From Nectonema munidae (taxonomy: Eukaryota > Nematomorpha > Nectonematoida > Nectonematidae): 64,000 nucleotides of DNA. Every line of letters begins with the position of its first letter. The stretch's first letter is position 1. Position numbers and translations under genes: made by a program. Under the pieces are notes generated by a model. The model made no database searches. It was given only the letters and a program-made list of their open reading frames with translations, and was not told the DNA's origin. This document shows positions 13,046 to 24,141 of the stretch, piece by piece. The stretch is from NCBI GenBank assembly GCA_030549495.1, contig JAUIRK010001041.1, positions 434,001 to 498,000 of the forward strand. The letters run 5' to 3'.

Positions 13046-13906
13046 ATGCATTCTCCGTCTACTGACTTTTTTCCTTATTCCTCCCAATGCCTTCCTGAGA
13101 TCATTTGGGATAGTACTTCTTCTCCAAGACTTTATAATGATCTTGAAAAAGACAGCCTTAAAACTAACTATTTCTTCGAAACAATTCAAAACAAGTTAGA
13201 AATATCGAAAGAAACAAAGCCTGCGAGTAATAAGAGCATTCCTTTTCACAGTAAAGCAAATGTTCTTCCTGCTAAGCATGTAAATGCTTGTAGTACTCCC
13301 TTATCTAATAAGTCTCCCTTGGGCGCAAATATAAGGAATATTGTTCTGGAGTCCCCTGCAGAAAGTGAAAGCCCTAAAATAAAAAGCCTTAAAACTAAAA
13401 ATAGAAAAAAGATGAGTAACGTCTTCAGTCTATTCAAGTCTCAGAGACTTTTACTTAAAATAGAAGATCCTTTTTCTTGCTATGATCTTGAACCGGAGAC
13501 AAAACTGTATTCTGATAAAGTTGATAAAACATTCAGCAATACTAGTTCATCTCCAAAATTCCTATCTTCTGCAATACCAAAGATTTGCAATAAAGTTATC
13601 CAACAAGAAGTTACTTCGATTTTAAACTTTTCTGATGAAATTGGCGAAGATATTTCACAAAACTTTTCAGATGATGAATTTTTTAAAGATGAAAAAGAAA
13701 TCGACATAATGCTATCACAAGTAGAAAATATCCCCGTGAATTTACCACCATTCGAAACAAGTACTTCACCTTCAACTCCTTCAGGTATTTCAGAAGAAAT
13801 ACGACAAAAGAAGGCAGAAACTTTGAAAAATAAAAGCAACATTAGCCTATCAGACAGCTTAATTTTTGCTCTTACGCAAGAAGATTTTGATAGCGAAATT
13901 AGTTAA
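13046..13906 (+). CDS. ETAA1-like protein (candidate RPA-binding ATR activator)
   Basis: A 286-codon open frame on one exon. An in-frame TAA lies a few codons upstream of the ATG, supporting this start. The protein is mostly disordered, Ser/Lys/Glu rich, with three landmarks in ETAA1 order. Near the N-terminus is an aromatic-acidic motif (PEIIWDSTSSP, residues 17-27) like the ATR-activating FWD..SP motif. An acidic stretch with F/D pairs (residues 194-226, FSDDEFFKDEKEID) resembles the RPA70-binding region. A C-terminal basic helix (SEEIRQKKAETLKNKS, residues 249-264) resembles the RPA32-binding motif of ETAA1, TIPIN and SMARCAL1. In known members the protein sits at stalled forks and stimulates ATR. 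Vertebrate ETAA1 is over 900 residues, so this form is very short. Identity rests on short motifs and is probable rather than certain. It could instead be another RPA-binding protein. Confidence 0.6.
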   Translation: MHSPSTDFFPYSSQCLPEIIWDSTSSPRLYNDLEKDSLKTNYFFETIQNKLEISKETKPASNKSIPFHSKANVLPAKHVNACSTPLSNKSPLGANIRNIVLESPAESESPKIKSLKTKNRKKMSNVFSLFKSQRLLLKIEDPFSCYDLEPETKLYSDKVDKTFSNTSSSPKFLSSAIPKICNKVIQQEVTSILNFSDEIGEDISQNFSDDEFFKDEKEIDIMLSQVENIPVNLPPFETSTSPSTPSGISEEIRQKKAETLKNKSNISLSDSLIFALTQEDFDSEIS

Positions 13907-14082
13907 GAGGAAGGATAGATGAAATTTTTTTTTTTTAACTTTCAAATTATTTAAAATTGTCTGACTTTGTTTTTGTTTACTTCTACTAAAGTGAATTTCT
14001 ACATACATTATCTTTCTATACGGAATTAAAGTTGTTTCCCTTCAAATTTTATTCATTATTTGGTTTAGTTCTGTCATTTTTC

Positions 14083-14088
14083 AATAAA
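14083..14088 (+). promoter_or_regulatory. polyadenylation signal AATAAA for the ETAA1-like gene
   Basis: Canonical hexamer about 180 nt after the stop codon at 13906. Confidence 0.5.
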
Positions 14089-14089
14089 T

Positions 14090-15059
14090 ATAAGTTTCTA
14101 AAATTTTATCGTCTAGTTTAATCGTCAATAATCAATCTCCTTCAGGAGTAGTTGTCCATTATAATTATATCTAGAAAATGTTTATTTTTAACTGATTATG
14201 ATTATTGTAAAAAGTGTGTTGCAAAGAAAAATATTAGAGCCACTAAACATTTGAAATATATTTAATATCTTTTCCAAATTAATTTTAAATATATATATTT
14301 TATTATATGTAGCTAGAATAATGATGATGTTAAATAAAACTCTATTTGGATGCCACTTAATTTTAAAAAAGGTAATAATGCCAATTATAATTATACTATA
14401 GTAGGGGTGTCAAGCATAGGGCGTCAGGCCTAAAACAGCCCCACAATAATTTCATCTCGCCGATCTAATAAATTTCCTTATTAGAAAATGAGATTTGACG
14501 CATTTATACATTTTATCTGTATTTTAGTAGTGCGTTTTTACTTGTAACAAATCATGTTCAGAACTTTAACGAAATGAAGCAATCTCATTTATGCCAACAG
14601 TCAAGTTTCAGAAATTTTAATGCGGGTGAAAATTTTTCCTCAAGCCTTGGAGAAAATTCAATTTTTTCACTATTTTTTTCACAAAAACAGCCAATAAAAA
14701 TGCCTTTGAGATGATTAATAGCTAATAGACTTCATATCTATGTACGCAGGCCCCTAGCCAGAAAAAATTTCAGTTGGGGGAGGGGGCACTCCATTATGTT
14801 AGGATATGTTTAGGTTTCTACATCATTTAGTCACCGTTTTAACACTAGAACGTTCAAAGGGGTCATTTTGATCCTTGCAATATTTTAAATGACAAGAAGT
14901 TATGTTATTTGTTGTCGATTCTACTTGAAACTCAATAAATTCCTAAAAAAAAATACATTATTTTTAAACAGAGTCACTAATATATCAAAAAACTTTAAAA
15001 CAAAAGCAAAAAAAGAGGCTATAGGCTCTACAGCAAAATCTAAAAGATGTGTTATAAAA
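14090..15059. other. intergenic with repeat traces
   Basis: No gene recognised. A stretch from about 14401 (GTAGGGGTGTCAAGCATAGG) resembles a hAT-type end, and a piggyBac-like end lies at 14839. Confidence 0.35.
14839..14880 (+). mobile_element. solitary piggyBac-like terminus (TTAACACTAGAACG)
   Basis: TTAA at 14839-14842 is followed by CACTAGAACGTTCAAAG and then a small palindrome, GGTCATTTTGATCC. This layout (TTAA, short TIR, palindrome) is typical of piggyBac-type ends. I could not find the matching right end, so it is a fragment. Confidence 0.4.
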
Positions 15060-15113
15060 GGTTATTTTTGAGTTCGTGGATACTTTTTATTGGTTTCTAT
15101 ATCTTCAAATTAA

Positions 15114-15242
15114 CCCATTTAAGGCCAAACAAAGCAGACGATATCTAAAAAACGCAGACGATTTATATTCAAAGTCATTGAAAAAAGCAGACGAAGATGA
15201 AATTACTTATGTTCCAAAATAGGAACATTGGCCGTAAATGGG
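15114..15242. mobile_element. TTAA MITE (piggyBac type), 129 bp
   Basis: TTAA target duplications lie at 15110-15113 and 15243-15246. Ends are CCCATTTAAGGCC and GGCCGTAAATGGG (12 of 13 match as inverted repeats). The interior has repeated GCAGACGA motifs and the palindrome TGTTCCAAAATAGGAACA near the right end. Confidence 0.85.
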
Positions 15243-15290
15243 TTAATAAGCTATGCATAAGAGTTTATTTCCATTTTCTTGGACTTGTCT

Positions 15291-15523
15291 TCTTCTTCCT
15301 CATCTTATCCCCTAAATGGGGGTCGATGGCTTGATCCTGTTTCTCTATAGGTTCCTGTCCTTGCCCTATAGAGTTTTGGATCATTGCAAGTAAATTGGAG
15401 CAGAATTTTTACAAGCCAGATGCCCTTCCTGACGCCAAACAGTGTTTGTATTCAGGACTGGAAACCTTTAGCCTTTGTACAACCAAGTACTTAACCCACA
15501 AGGCAGTGGTAAAATTTAAAATT
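15291..15523 (+). mobile_element. 233-bp retroposon with perfect 18-bp target-site duplication
   Basis: ATTTTCTTGGACTTGTCT occurs at 15273-15290 and again at 15524-15541, exactly flanking the insert and duplicating coding sequence of the host LINE. The insert begins TCTTCTTCCTC, contains GATGCCCTTCCTGACGCCAA and CACAAGGC, and ends A/T-rich. The long duplication shows target-primed retrotransposition. A related copy lies at about 36470-36690. The family looks like a SINE or a LINE 3' fragment. Confidence 0.8.
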
Positions 15524-16090
15524 ATTTTCTTGGACTTGTCTAAGGGATTCAATTCTGTTTCCCACACTATCTTACTTAATAAATTAAGATTCTATGGTTT
15601 GTAACAAAAGTTGGAATCATATCTAAAAAATATATATCAGTATGTTTCTCTTGAAAGCTATTACTTATCTCCTAGGTTAGTAAATGTTGGGGTCCCTCAA
15701 GGATCCATCCTTAGTCCACTCTTATTCTCAATATATGTAAATGATATCTATAAATCCAATACTAACTTTGACTTTCTGTCTGAACATCTAAATATAATTA
15801 TGATAACATTAATGAGTTAAGTTCTTTAATTCAAAAAGATGATCTCGTTGTAGAATGGCTTCAAATAAATGGCTTGCAATTGAACATAACAAAGTCCAAA
15901 GCTATGTTTTTCTCTAATAAACCTAAAGCACTTGCACCGAATTTGAGTATTAACTAATATCAAAATGTTTACTTTATGGGGCTTCGAATTGATGATAAAT
16001 TAACTTGGAAAAATCACATCAGTTATGTTCAGAATAAACTTAATATGGTATAACAGGTATACTATATAAGTATAAAAACAAGTTTTCAAT

Positions 16091-17683
16091 ATATCATATC
16101 ATATCAGCTTTATTTTCAAAAGTGTTATAGTCAAAATGTAAAAATTATAAGAAAAAAAATAAAATGATGTGAAAATTATAAAACTCTACATTTAAAAAAA
16201 GCAAATATAGCTTCTGAGGGTTGAATGTCAAAGGCCAAAAACAGCCGCTAGGAGACGCCAACCTTGATGCAATATTCTTCAAAGCACAGGAAATATAATA
16301 TAAGGAGTATAGTGATTCACTGGTATTGTAAAAAGTGGAAACTTTGTACGAAAAGGATTGCCTCAACTTTGAGAAGATATAGAAAGGGAGTGACATTTGA
16401 CTTATACATCGAGGTGAGATTCTGTTATTTGACCAGTTAAACGTGATGAAATTATAAAACAGGGGTGGTAGCATGTAGTATAAAAACTTATATATGTAAA
16501 TATAGATACTCACATGGTATAGATCTTCGAGTTTAAGTAAGGAGTTTTCGTAGAAGATGTTGTTTGTATCTGAGATTGGATAAGACCAAAAACCACTCTA
16601 AGTGTTTTTTTCTGAAGTGAAAAAAGAGTAGAGTCGTTTGTATGGCCCCAGTTGAATATACTGTATCTAAGATGAGGGACAAAGAGACTTTTATAGAGGA
16701 GAAGTAAGGTTTTGGTTGGGAAGAACTTTTTGACTTGCTTAAACATACCAGAGATATAGGCAAGTTTGTGAGTTACGTGTGTCACATGACGATTCAAGTG
16801 AGGTCATTGGATACGATTAAACCTAATAGATTATGCTCTTTGAATTCCCAAAGATAATAGGTAAGCATCATAACTTGGAATAATCTTTCGGTATGAAAAT
16901 GAAACAAATCTTGATTTTTGGGTGTTCAAAAACAACCCATTAAAGGCAAACCAATTTTTAACCAGAGATACTATATTTTTATCTAGGAGAGACACCATCA
17001 AAGTCCTATCAGAAAATAGCAATGTAATATCGTCAGCATACTTTATAACTTCAATCTCTGAGACGAACTTCCAGAAAGCATTCATGAAAATATTAAAAAA
17101 TAAGGGAGCTAAAATTGTCCCTTGAGGCACACCTGAAATTACCTCCTTTTTTCCGACATAAAATTATTAATATATACGGTTTGATATCTGTTACTGAAAT
17201 AAGATTTAAAAAATTTTAACGAAGCATTCGAGAATCCATATATATAAATTCAATTTAGATAGAAGCAAGCAATGTGGTATGGAATCGAAAGCCTGGCTGA
17301 GATCTAAAAAAAGAGTACGAACATCCTTCTTTTTTTCAAGTGAGTCTACCACAGAATTAATAAAATAAGAATGTAAAACTTCGTGGAGGGACCTTTCTTA
17401 AAGCCAAATTGATAATAGGAGAGAAAATTGTTGTATGAGAAATATGTATATAACTGATCAAATAAAAATTTTTCAAATACCTTTGATAATGAGCTTACTA
17501 TAGAAATGGGTCTATAATTCCCTACCTTACTTTTATCACATTTTTTGTATACTGGAATGATCTTTGTATTTTTTAGAGTATTTGGGAATATGTTTTCTGC
17601 AATACAGGTGTTTAAAGCCTTTATAAGGGGTGGAGATATATAATTCTGTATTTTTTTAAGATCATATATCGATAGACCGAAAA
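16091..17683 (-). mobile_element. jockey-like LINE, antisense, 5'-truncated in the RT domain
   Basis: Reading leftward: GLSIYDLKKIQNYISPPL and IPVYKKCDKSKVGNYRPISI (17708-17346), QFGFKKGPST, MPQGTILAPLFFNIFM and the YADD catalytic box (17130-16831), then LLLLYKSLFVPHLRYSIFNW (16797-16510). The 3' end carries a short TGATA-type tandem tail (16091-16107 on the + strand), common in LINE tails. The 5' end stops inside the RT domain, as expected of incomplete target-primed insertion. Host LINE sequence resumes next to it with TCAAT on both sides, a possible short target duplication. Frames are broken. Confidence 0.8.
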
Positions 17684-17727
17684 CAATAGATGTAAAATAT
17701 ATCATCAATAGATGTAAAATACATCAT
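17684..17727 (+). repeat. 22-bp tandem duplication at a LINE junction
   Basis: CAATAGATGTAAAATATATC-AT (17684-17705) is followed directly by the same 22-mer with one change (17706-17727). It marks the junction between the antisense LINE and the resumed host LINE. Confidence 0.75.
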
Positions 17728-18129
17728 TTACAAAGCTCTTGTCTTTCCCCATTTATTTTACAGTATTAAAAATTGGGGGCATTCTAACGTTAATAAATTA
17801 AGATCAGAAAAAAATGATAAGATTAATTTTCATTAAATGTAATTTGAGTAACACAAAAGAAATATTCTATTCTCATGCTAAGTGGATGAAATTTATAAGT
17901 GGAAAATATCATTGTTTTTATTTAAATACTTAACAGAGAGAATACCAGATATTTTCAATACGTGGTTTGTAAACAAGAAAAATATTCTACCATACGACCT
18001 AAGAAATCTCAATCATCTTGATGCACCTATTTCAGGCTTAACCCTATTAGTGCTGGGCAAAATTTATCCGCTCAAGTGCTGGGGGCGTAAAGTGCCCCCC
18101 CTCCCTATTTTTCTCAGATATTAATAAGT

Positions 18130-19350
18130 TTTTATAAATATTTTTAATGTTACATATATATTTCAACTATGCTGAATTCAGTGATGATGTCCATTTTTTA
18201 TTAAAATCAATCAAACCTGTCAATAAATTGATCTAAATGTGTCAGCTCATCTCAAAAAGGAACTTTTTATCTAAATAAGTATATAAAGTTTTTTAGACAT
18301 GTATACCCATTTTCAAATATGCTGAATTCTGTGGTGATATTCATTTTTTATGAATATCAATCAAACCTGTCAAAAAATTGATCTAAATGTGACAGCTCAT
18401 CTCAAAAAGGAACTTTTTATCTAAATAAGTATATAGAGTTTTTTAGACATGTATACCCATTTTCAAATATGCTGAATTCAGTAGTGATATTCATTTTTTA
18501 TGAAAATCATTCAAACCTGTCAAAAAATTGATCTAAATGTGACAGCTCATCTCAAAAAGGAACATTTTATCTAAATAAGTATATAAAGTTTTTTACACAT
18601 GTATACCCATTTTCAAATATGCTGAATTCAGTGGTGATATTCATTTTTTATGAAAATCATTCAAACCTGTCAAAAAAGTGATTTACATATGACATCTCAT
18701 CTCAAAAAAGAAACTTTTTATCTAAATAATTATATAATGTTTTTTACACATATACACCCATTTACATTTTACAAGCATACTGAATTCAGCGGTGATATTC
18801 ATTTTTTTTTATAAAAATAAATTAAAGTTATCAAAGCATTGATTTATATATGACAGCTCATCTTAAAAAGAAACTTTTTATCTAAGTAATAATATAAAGT
18901 TTTTTACACATATATACTCATTTTTAAGCATGCGTAATTCAGTGGTGATATTCATTTTTTTTATAAAAATCAATCAAAACTGTCAAAAAATTGATTTATC
19001 ACAAAAAGAAAGGATCAGGAACGGTTTTTTGAATTAGAGAATTACGTTTAATAGAAAGTATAGGGAGGTTATGAAGTTTACCGTGCATGGCATTTTACAC
19101 ACATATACCCATTTTCAAGTAGGCTGTGTTTACTGGTTATATTCCTTTTTTTTATAAATATTAGTCAAACCTGACAAAATAATTTAAATATGACAGCCCA
19201 TGTCAAAATTAAAATTTTAATTCTTTTAAAGTTTTTTATACATTTCATGTATGCAGAATTTAATGGTGATGTTCATTTTTTTTATGAAATCAATAAAACC
19301 TGTCTAATCGATTAAACCTGTAAATCAATGTCAAATATATAAATAAACAT
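18130..19350. repeat. tandem array A, about 150-bp units, about 8 copies
   Basis: GCTGAATTCA/T recurs at 18171, 18321, 18471 and 18621 (exact 150-bp steps), then more loosely near 18780, 18932, 19120 and 19250. Each unit also has CATTTTTTATGAAAATCA, CAAACCTGTCAAAAAATTGA and GACAGCTCATCTCAAAAAGG. Central copies are most alike and the right-hand copies decay. Confidence 0.9.
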
Positions 19351-20099
19351 AAAAATAACTTCTACTTGCAGTATTTCTCTGGTAATTATTTTCTTAATTT
19401 ATTTAATAAACCAACTTTAGGTGTTTAATTCACTCAAAATATTTCATTCTACAGTAACTTATGTAACTCGATAGGACCTCCATCTTTTGGGCTACAAATT
19501 CGTTATCGGCTCGTAGTCTCTACGTCATATTATAATTTACAGTATGTAATTTTGGTATTCATTCTATGATGATCCTTTTTTGGTAGCTCTTTTTTCATTA
19601 GAAATTTATATTCTTCAATGTGTGTTCGGAAATTTTTTTATAAGGATAAAATTACTTTTTTCCTCTCAGGCCTGAATATTTGTCAACCAATCTCATTTCA
19701 AAGGTTTTTTTCTGATGAATCATTCGTGATGTTCATTGTTCAATTACAAAAAGTTATCCACGTTCTTCATCTAAAAAATCTGTGCCATTTTTGATAACTC
19801 TGACCTATTCTAAATTTTCAGATTTCCTACCCATCTTAGCTAAATGTTAACTAATCCTAGGTGATAAGCTATAGATTTAAATATTTTTCATTTGTAAAAG
19901 AGGAACTTCTTTTTCACAGTCAAAATCTTTTTTGAAGCATCTAATATTATATAATTATTCATTAGAGATTTTATAATACGTTTTATTTTTTTAATAAATA
20001 TTTCATACTCGAGATGATTGTAGAAAGTATTATAAGCCAAAATATACAAAAAAAAAAAGAATATTTTTACTATATACCTAATATGCAGCCATTTTTTGA

Positions 20100-21590
20100 A
20101 GTTTTTTACAGAACTGATTTTCAGGCATACATTACTAATTCAATTGCCACTTCGAGATATTTTTTAACCGTATTATCCAAAATCCAGTACAGAAATAAAA
20201 TGAGCATAGTCGATTTGGTATAAAACAGATATTTTATTTTTTTGAAATTTTTTTTGAAGACAGTATCTAGAAGTAAACCGCAAATCTGATTGAAGCTTTC
20301 AGATATTTTAAAACCATAAATGCCAAACCTGAGTCCAAAAATGAAACCAGCATCTTCCATTTGGCATAAAAACAGATATTTTATTTAAATTTCAAAAATA
20401 TTTCTGTAGACATTAGACGTAAATCGAAAATTTGATTGACACTTTCAGACATTTAAAACCTCTAAATGCAAAAAATGATTTCAGAAATAAAAATTATCAT
20501 GGTCGAATTGGTATAAAAACATATATTTCATGTAAAATTAGAGAGAATATATTGGGATATAGTTTTCAGAAATAAACCGCAAATTTGATTGACACTTGCA
20601 GTAAAACCTCTAAATGCGAAAACTGTGTTCAGAAATGAAATCATCATGATCTATTTGCTATAAAAACAAATTTTAGAACTAAACACAAATTTAATTGATA
20701 CTTATATGTATTTTCAAATTCAAATTGCAAAAATTGAGTCTATAAATGAAACTAGCATGGTTGATTTGGTATAAAAACATATATTTAATTGTAAAATTTG
20801 AATGAATGTTTTTGGAGACAATTTTTAGAAGTAAACCACAAATTTGATTAACACTTATCGGTATTTTCACATCCTAAATGTAAAAAATGAGTTCAGAAAT
20901 GAAAACAGCATGATTGATTTAGTATAAAAACATATATTTCAAGAGAATATTTTTGGAGACAATTTTCAGAAGTAAACCGCAAATTTGATTAATACTTATA
21001 GGTATTTTCAAATCCTAAATGTAAAAAATGAGTTCAAAAATGAAAACAGCATGATCGATTTGGTATAAAAACAAATATTTCATGTAAAATTGAGAGAATA
21101 TTTTTGGAGATAGCTTTTAGAAGTAAACCGCAAATTTTGATAGATATTTTAAAACCTCTAAATGTGAAAAATGAGTTCAGAAATGAAAACAGCATTGTTG
21201 ATTTGGTATAAAACATATATTTCATTGTAAAATTTGAATGAATGTTTTGGAGACAATTTTTAGAAGTAAACCGCAAATTTGATTAACACTTATAGGTATT
21301 TTCACATCCTAAACGTAAAAAATGAGTTCAGAAATGAAACCATTATGGCCGATTTAGTATAACACATATATTTCATTGTAAAATTTGAATGAATGTTTTT
21401 GGAGATAATTTTTAGAAGTAAACCGCAAATTTGATTAACACTTATAGGTATTTCCAGATCCTAAACGTAAAAAATTAGTCCAGAAATGAAACCAGCATGA
21501 CCGATTTAGTATAAAAACATATATTTTATGTAAAATTTGAAAGTATATTTTATTAGATATATTTTTGATCAATCAAAATTTTGATTAACA
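20100..21590. repeat. tandem array B, about 150-bp units, about 9-10 copies
   Basis: AGTAAACCGCAAATTTGATT or close variants recurs at about 20272, 20422, 20571, 20680, 20829, 20970, 21122, 21264 and 21417; most steps are 141-153 bp. Units also share TTCAGAAATGAAA and GGTATAAAAACATATATTTC. The monomer differs in sequence from array A but has nearly the same length. Confidence 0.88.
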
Positions 21591-22039
21591 TTTTCTAAAA
21601 AGTAGCCATGATTATTGAAAAAATTAAATATATAAAGTGTTATGCGTTCCAAACTGTATATAATTATAAATTTTCAGGGTATTATATAATATAGATCCTA
21701 AGTTATAAGGTTAAGTACAGATAATGTCAAAATTTTGCTGAAAAATTTTAATTTTTGATTGACAGTTTTGGAAATGAAGGGGTCATTCAACTACCATGAA
21801 AATGGTTTCAAAAGATGCAGCTAGCGATTTTAGGAAAAGTCATAAAATTTGAAGGGATATGATTGAGCCAATTTTCTACAATTAATTTTTTAGTGAAGGC
21901 AGCACTAATAGGGTAAGTTAACATGACTGTCTCAGATATAAACTATGAAACTCTATAATGAGGAAGATATCTTCCAGCATTTATCAAGCAACAACTACGT
22001 AGGCTTCAAAAAGAAGATAAAACCATGCTTATTCACACA

Positions 22040-23848
22040 TATGAAAAGTCTTGCTGCAAAGAGGAATGCTACGTATGCAAAAGGATACGCAAAAGGATCT
22101 CTTGTTATAACTAAACTTTCATTTTATGTATACTATTTTATTAGCATTTAACTTATTTATATAACAAAGTATTGTCTTTTTTCGTATATTTTTCTATACA
22201 TTCGTGTACGTACATACATACTATTTTTACTTGATATGTACTTTTTTTTAATTTCTCCTTTGTATAAGTATAAGTAAGAAGTAAGTAAGAAATTTATTTT
22301 GCAAAATGAAATTTTGTCAACAAACATGTAGAAAAAGATGTCAATCATTTTACAAAAATCAACTGAAAAAAAATATCAAATCATATAATTTTTGTCTTCT
22401 TACTTACTATAAGTATAAACTTTTATTTACATTTATTACCAAATTTTATGCGTATGAAGGTGGATCATATTAGCGGCCTTTTTTGGCTTTTTGATTTTAC
22501 CCTCAATTATATTAAATAAATGATATACTAAAATAATAAACATTTAATTAGAAAAAATATTAATTTAATTTGAAAATTTATTCTTCTTTTACACAAAGAA
22601 ATAGAGCATAAAAACGCTTGCAATTATTATCAATAAAATTGGCTATTCCGAAAAAAATCAAATTCTACATGTATTTGATTAGAATCATTATAGATTGAAT
22701 TATTTTCATTAATTTAGCTCTTGTAGTCATTTTTTTACACTAAACAATCATTGAAATAGCAAATGGTAAAAATGAAGATCTCATGTATTTATAAAATTTA
22801 TCCCAAGATAAATTTTTAACTTAATCATTATTTTAAATATATTTAAAATTTATATTCCTATATAGTTTCAAGCGAATAACGCTTTTATATCTTTAATTTT
22901 ATGGATATATATCGCTAATTGATTGAAAATCGACAATCAAAATTATGATTGATTAGTTACTCTCTAAAAATATCCTTCAAATTAAAAATATTTTTTAATA
23001 CTAAATCGACTATGCTTATTTCATTTCTGTACTCCATTTTGGCCAATACAGTTAAAAATATTTAGAAATGTCATTTGAGTGATGTATGGTCGAAAATCAG
23101 TTTTTCAAAAAGAATCATTTGTTCGAAATTTTTCTGAAAATCGTTATATATTGGTTATATAGTACAAATATAAATTTATATATTTAGGCTTATTTTACTT
23201 TTTTCAATCCTGTTGAGTATGAAATATTTATTTAGAAAAACAAAACGCATTATAATATTATTTCAAGATGTGTATGGGAGAAGGAGGCAACAAAAGCAAT
23301 TTGAGAAGAGAACGTGTGCTCAAAAGAAAAATTTGTTTGTAACTTTTGGGGCGCGCCAATTGTCAGTGTAGTAGTTTTATGAAGAACTACATACATTTAA
23401 GAAAGAAATATCTATCTTGACTTAATGAAAGATCTACCATGTTCCATTTAACTAGGAAGTGGTGTAATGACCTAAGGTTCGGTTTTCTAAAAAAGATTTT
23501 GCCCATGAATAAGAAATTCCTCCAATTAATATTTAAAAATAGATTACAAATTCGGTATAAACTTGCAACAGTTGGTGTGTTAAACTTTTTGATTTGACTT
23601 AGTATGAAGGAAATAGTTAATTTCACATTTGAATCGTTGTATACTTTAGCCAAAAATAATAATTGCTAAAAAGGTTCATAAAAGCAATTTTAAACTTTTT
23701 CATATTGAGTAGTTTTAGCAAGGTCCCAATAATAACCAACCAATATAAGTAAATATCTATATATAAAGCTTATAGCTGATAGAAATTTGGTGATTATAAA
23801 CTTTGTTATTTTTTTTAATTTTTCTGAGATTTTATATATTTTGTATCT
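22040..23848. other. intergenic, nothing recognised
   Basis: AT-rich sequence. Around 22270-22410, GTAAGTAAGAA (22281-22291) is mirrored by TTCTTACTTAC, perhaps a worn MITE. A reverse open frame at 23387-23653 has no recognisable domain. I annotate no gene. Confidence 0.35.
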
Positions 23849-23864
23849 AACCCCCTATTAAAAA

Positions 23865-24039
23865 GAGCCTCAATGGTTGTTAGGGTGTACCTCTCAGCTT
23901 AACAGTTGAAGGTCAGGGGTTCGATCCCCAATGCTCCCAACTCTAAAAACAAATTTACAAAAACTGTGATTAACCATCATAAGCATAATGCGAGCATATA
24001 GCCTTACGGCTGAAAGTGCTTTGATATCTCCAACCAACC
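23865..24039 (+). mobile_element. tRNA-derived SINE, family A, copy 1, with 16-bp target duplication
   Basis: The 175-bp unit starts GAGCCTCAATGGTTGTTAGG (A-box like), contains GGGGTTCGATCCCC (B box) and ends in an ACCA-type tail of (CCAA)n. AACCCCCTATTAAAAA is found exactly at both sides (23849-23864 and 24040-24055). The pol III promoter boxes and long duplication define a SINE; the tRNA-like head is not a functional tRNA gene because it runs straight into the SINE body. Confidence 0.88.
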
Positions 24040-24141
24040 AACCCCCTATTAAAAAACTATCCAAATTTTCATTAAGATATTTTCATTTTACTTTAGTTTT
24101 TTCGGTTTCATTAAAAAAAATCAAAACTATATATTTAAGTA

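Larger units (their letters stand above)
18042..21913. mobile_element. 3.9-kb TTAA/TIR element with a satellite body
   Basis: The left end is TTAA (18038-18041) then CCCTATTAGTGCTG. The right end is CAGCACTAATAGGG (21900-21913), a perfect 14-bp inverted match, with TTAA four bases further on (21918-21921). Just inside the left end is a GC-rich palindrome (GGGGGCGTAAAGTGCCCCCC). The body has no transposase. It consists of a tandem array (about 18130-19350), a middle single-copy part and a second tandem array (about 20100-21590), both with units near 150 bp. It lies inside an old LINE, which resumes after it. The ends fit a non-autonomous piggyBac-type transposon. The extra TAAG before the right TTAA is unexplained. 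Confidence 0.7.
15060..22035 (+). mobile_element. old jockey-like LINE split by four later insertions
   Basis: One RT reading path can be followed in pieces. LISYA-like residues lie on both sides of the MITE at 15110-15246. IFLDLSKGFNSVSHTILL and VGVPQGSILSPLLFSIYV follow at about 15524-15810, with WLQINGLQLNITKSKAMF and LRIDDKLTWKNHI to about 16060. The C-terminal IDVKYIIYKALVFPHL and DEIYKWKISLFLFKYL lie at about 17706-18037. A final FKKKIKPCLF block is at 21945-22030. The gaps are filled by a TTAA MITE (15114-15242), a 233-bp retroposon (15291-15523), an antisense LINE (16091-17683) and a 3.9-kb TTAA element (18042-21913). The YADD region and frames are decayed; this is the oldest layer of the nest. 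Confidence 0.75.

Noticed and set aside
18130-21590. CRISPR-like array (regular repeats)
   Set aside because: Units are about 150 bp and similar throughout, without short repeats separated by unique spacers, in a eukaryotic context. They are satellite arrays.
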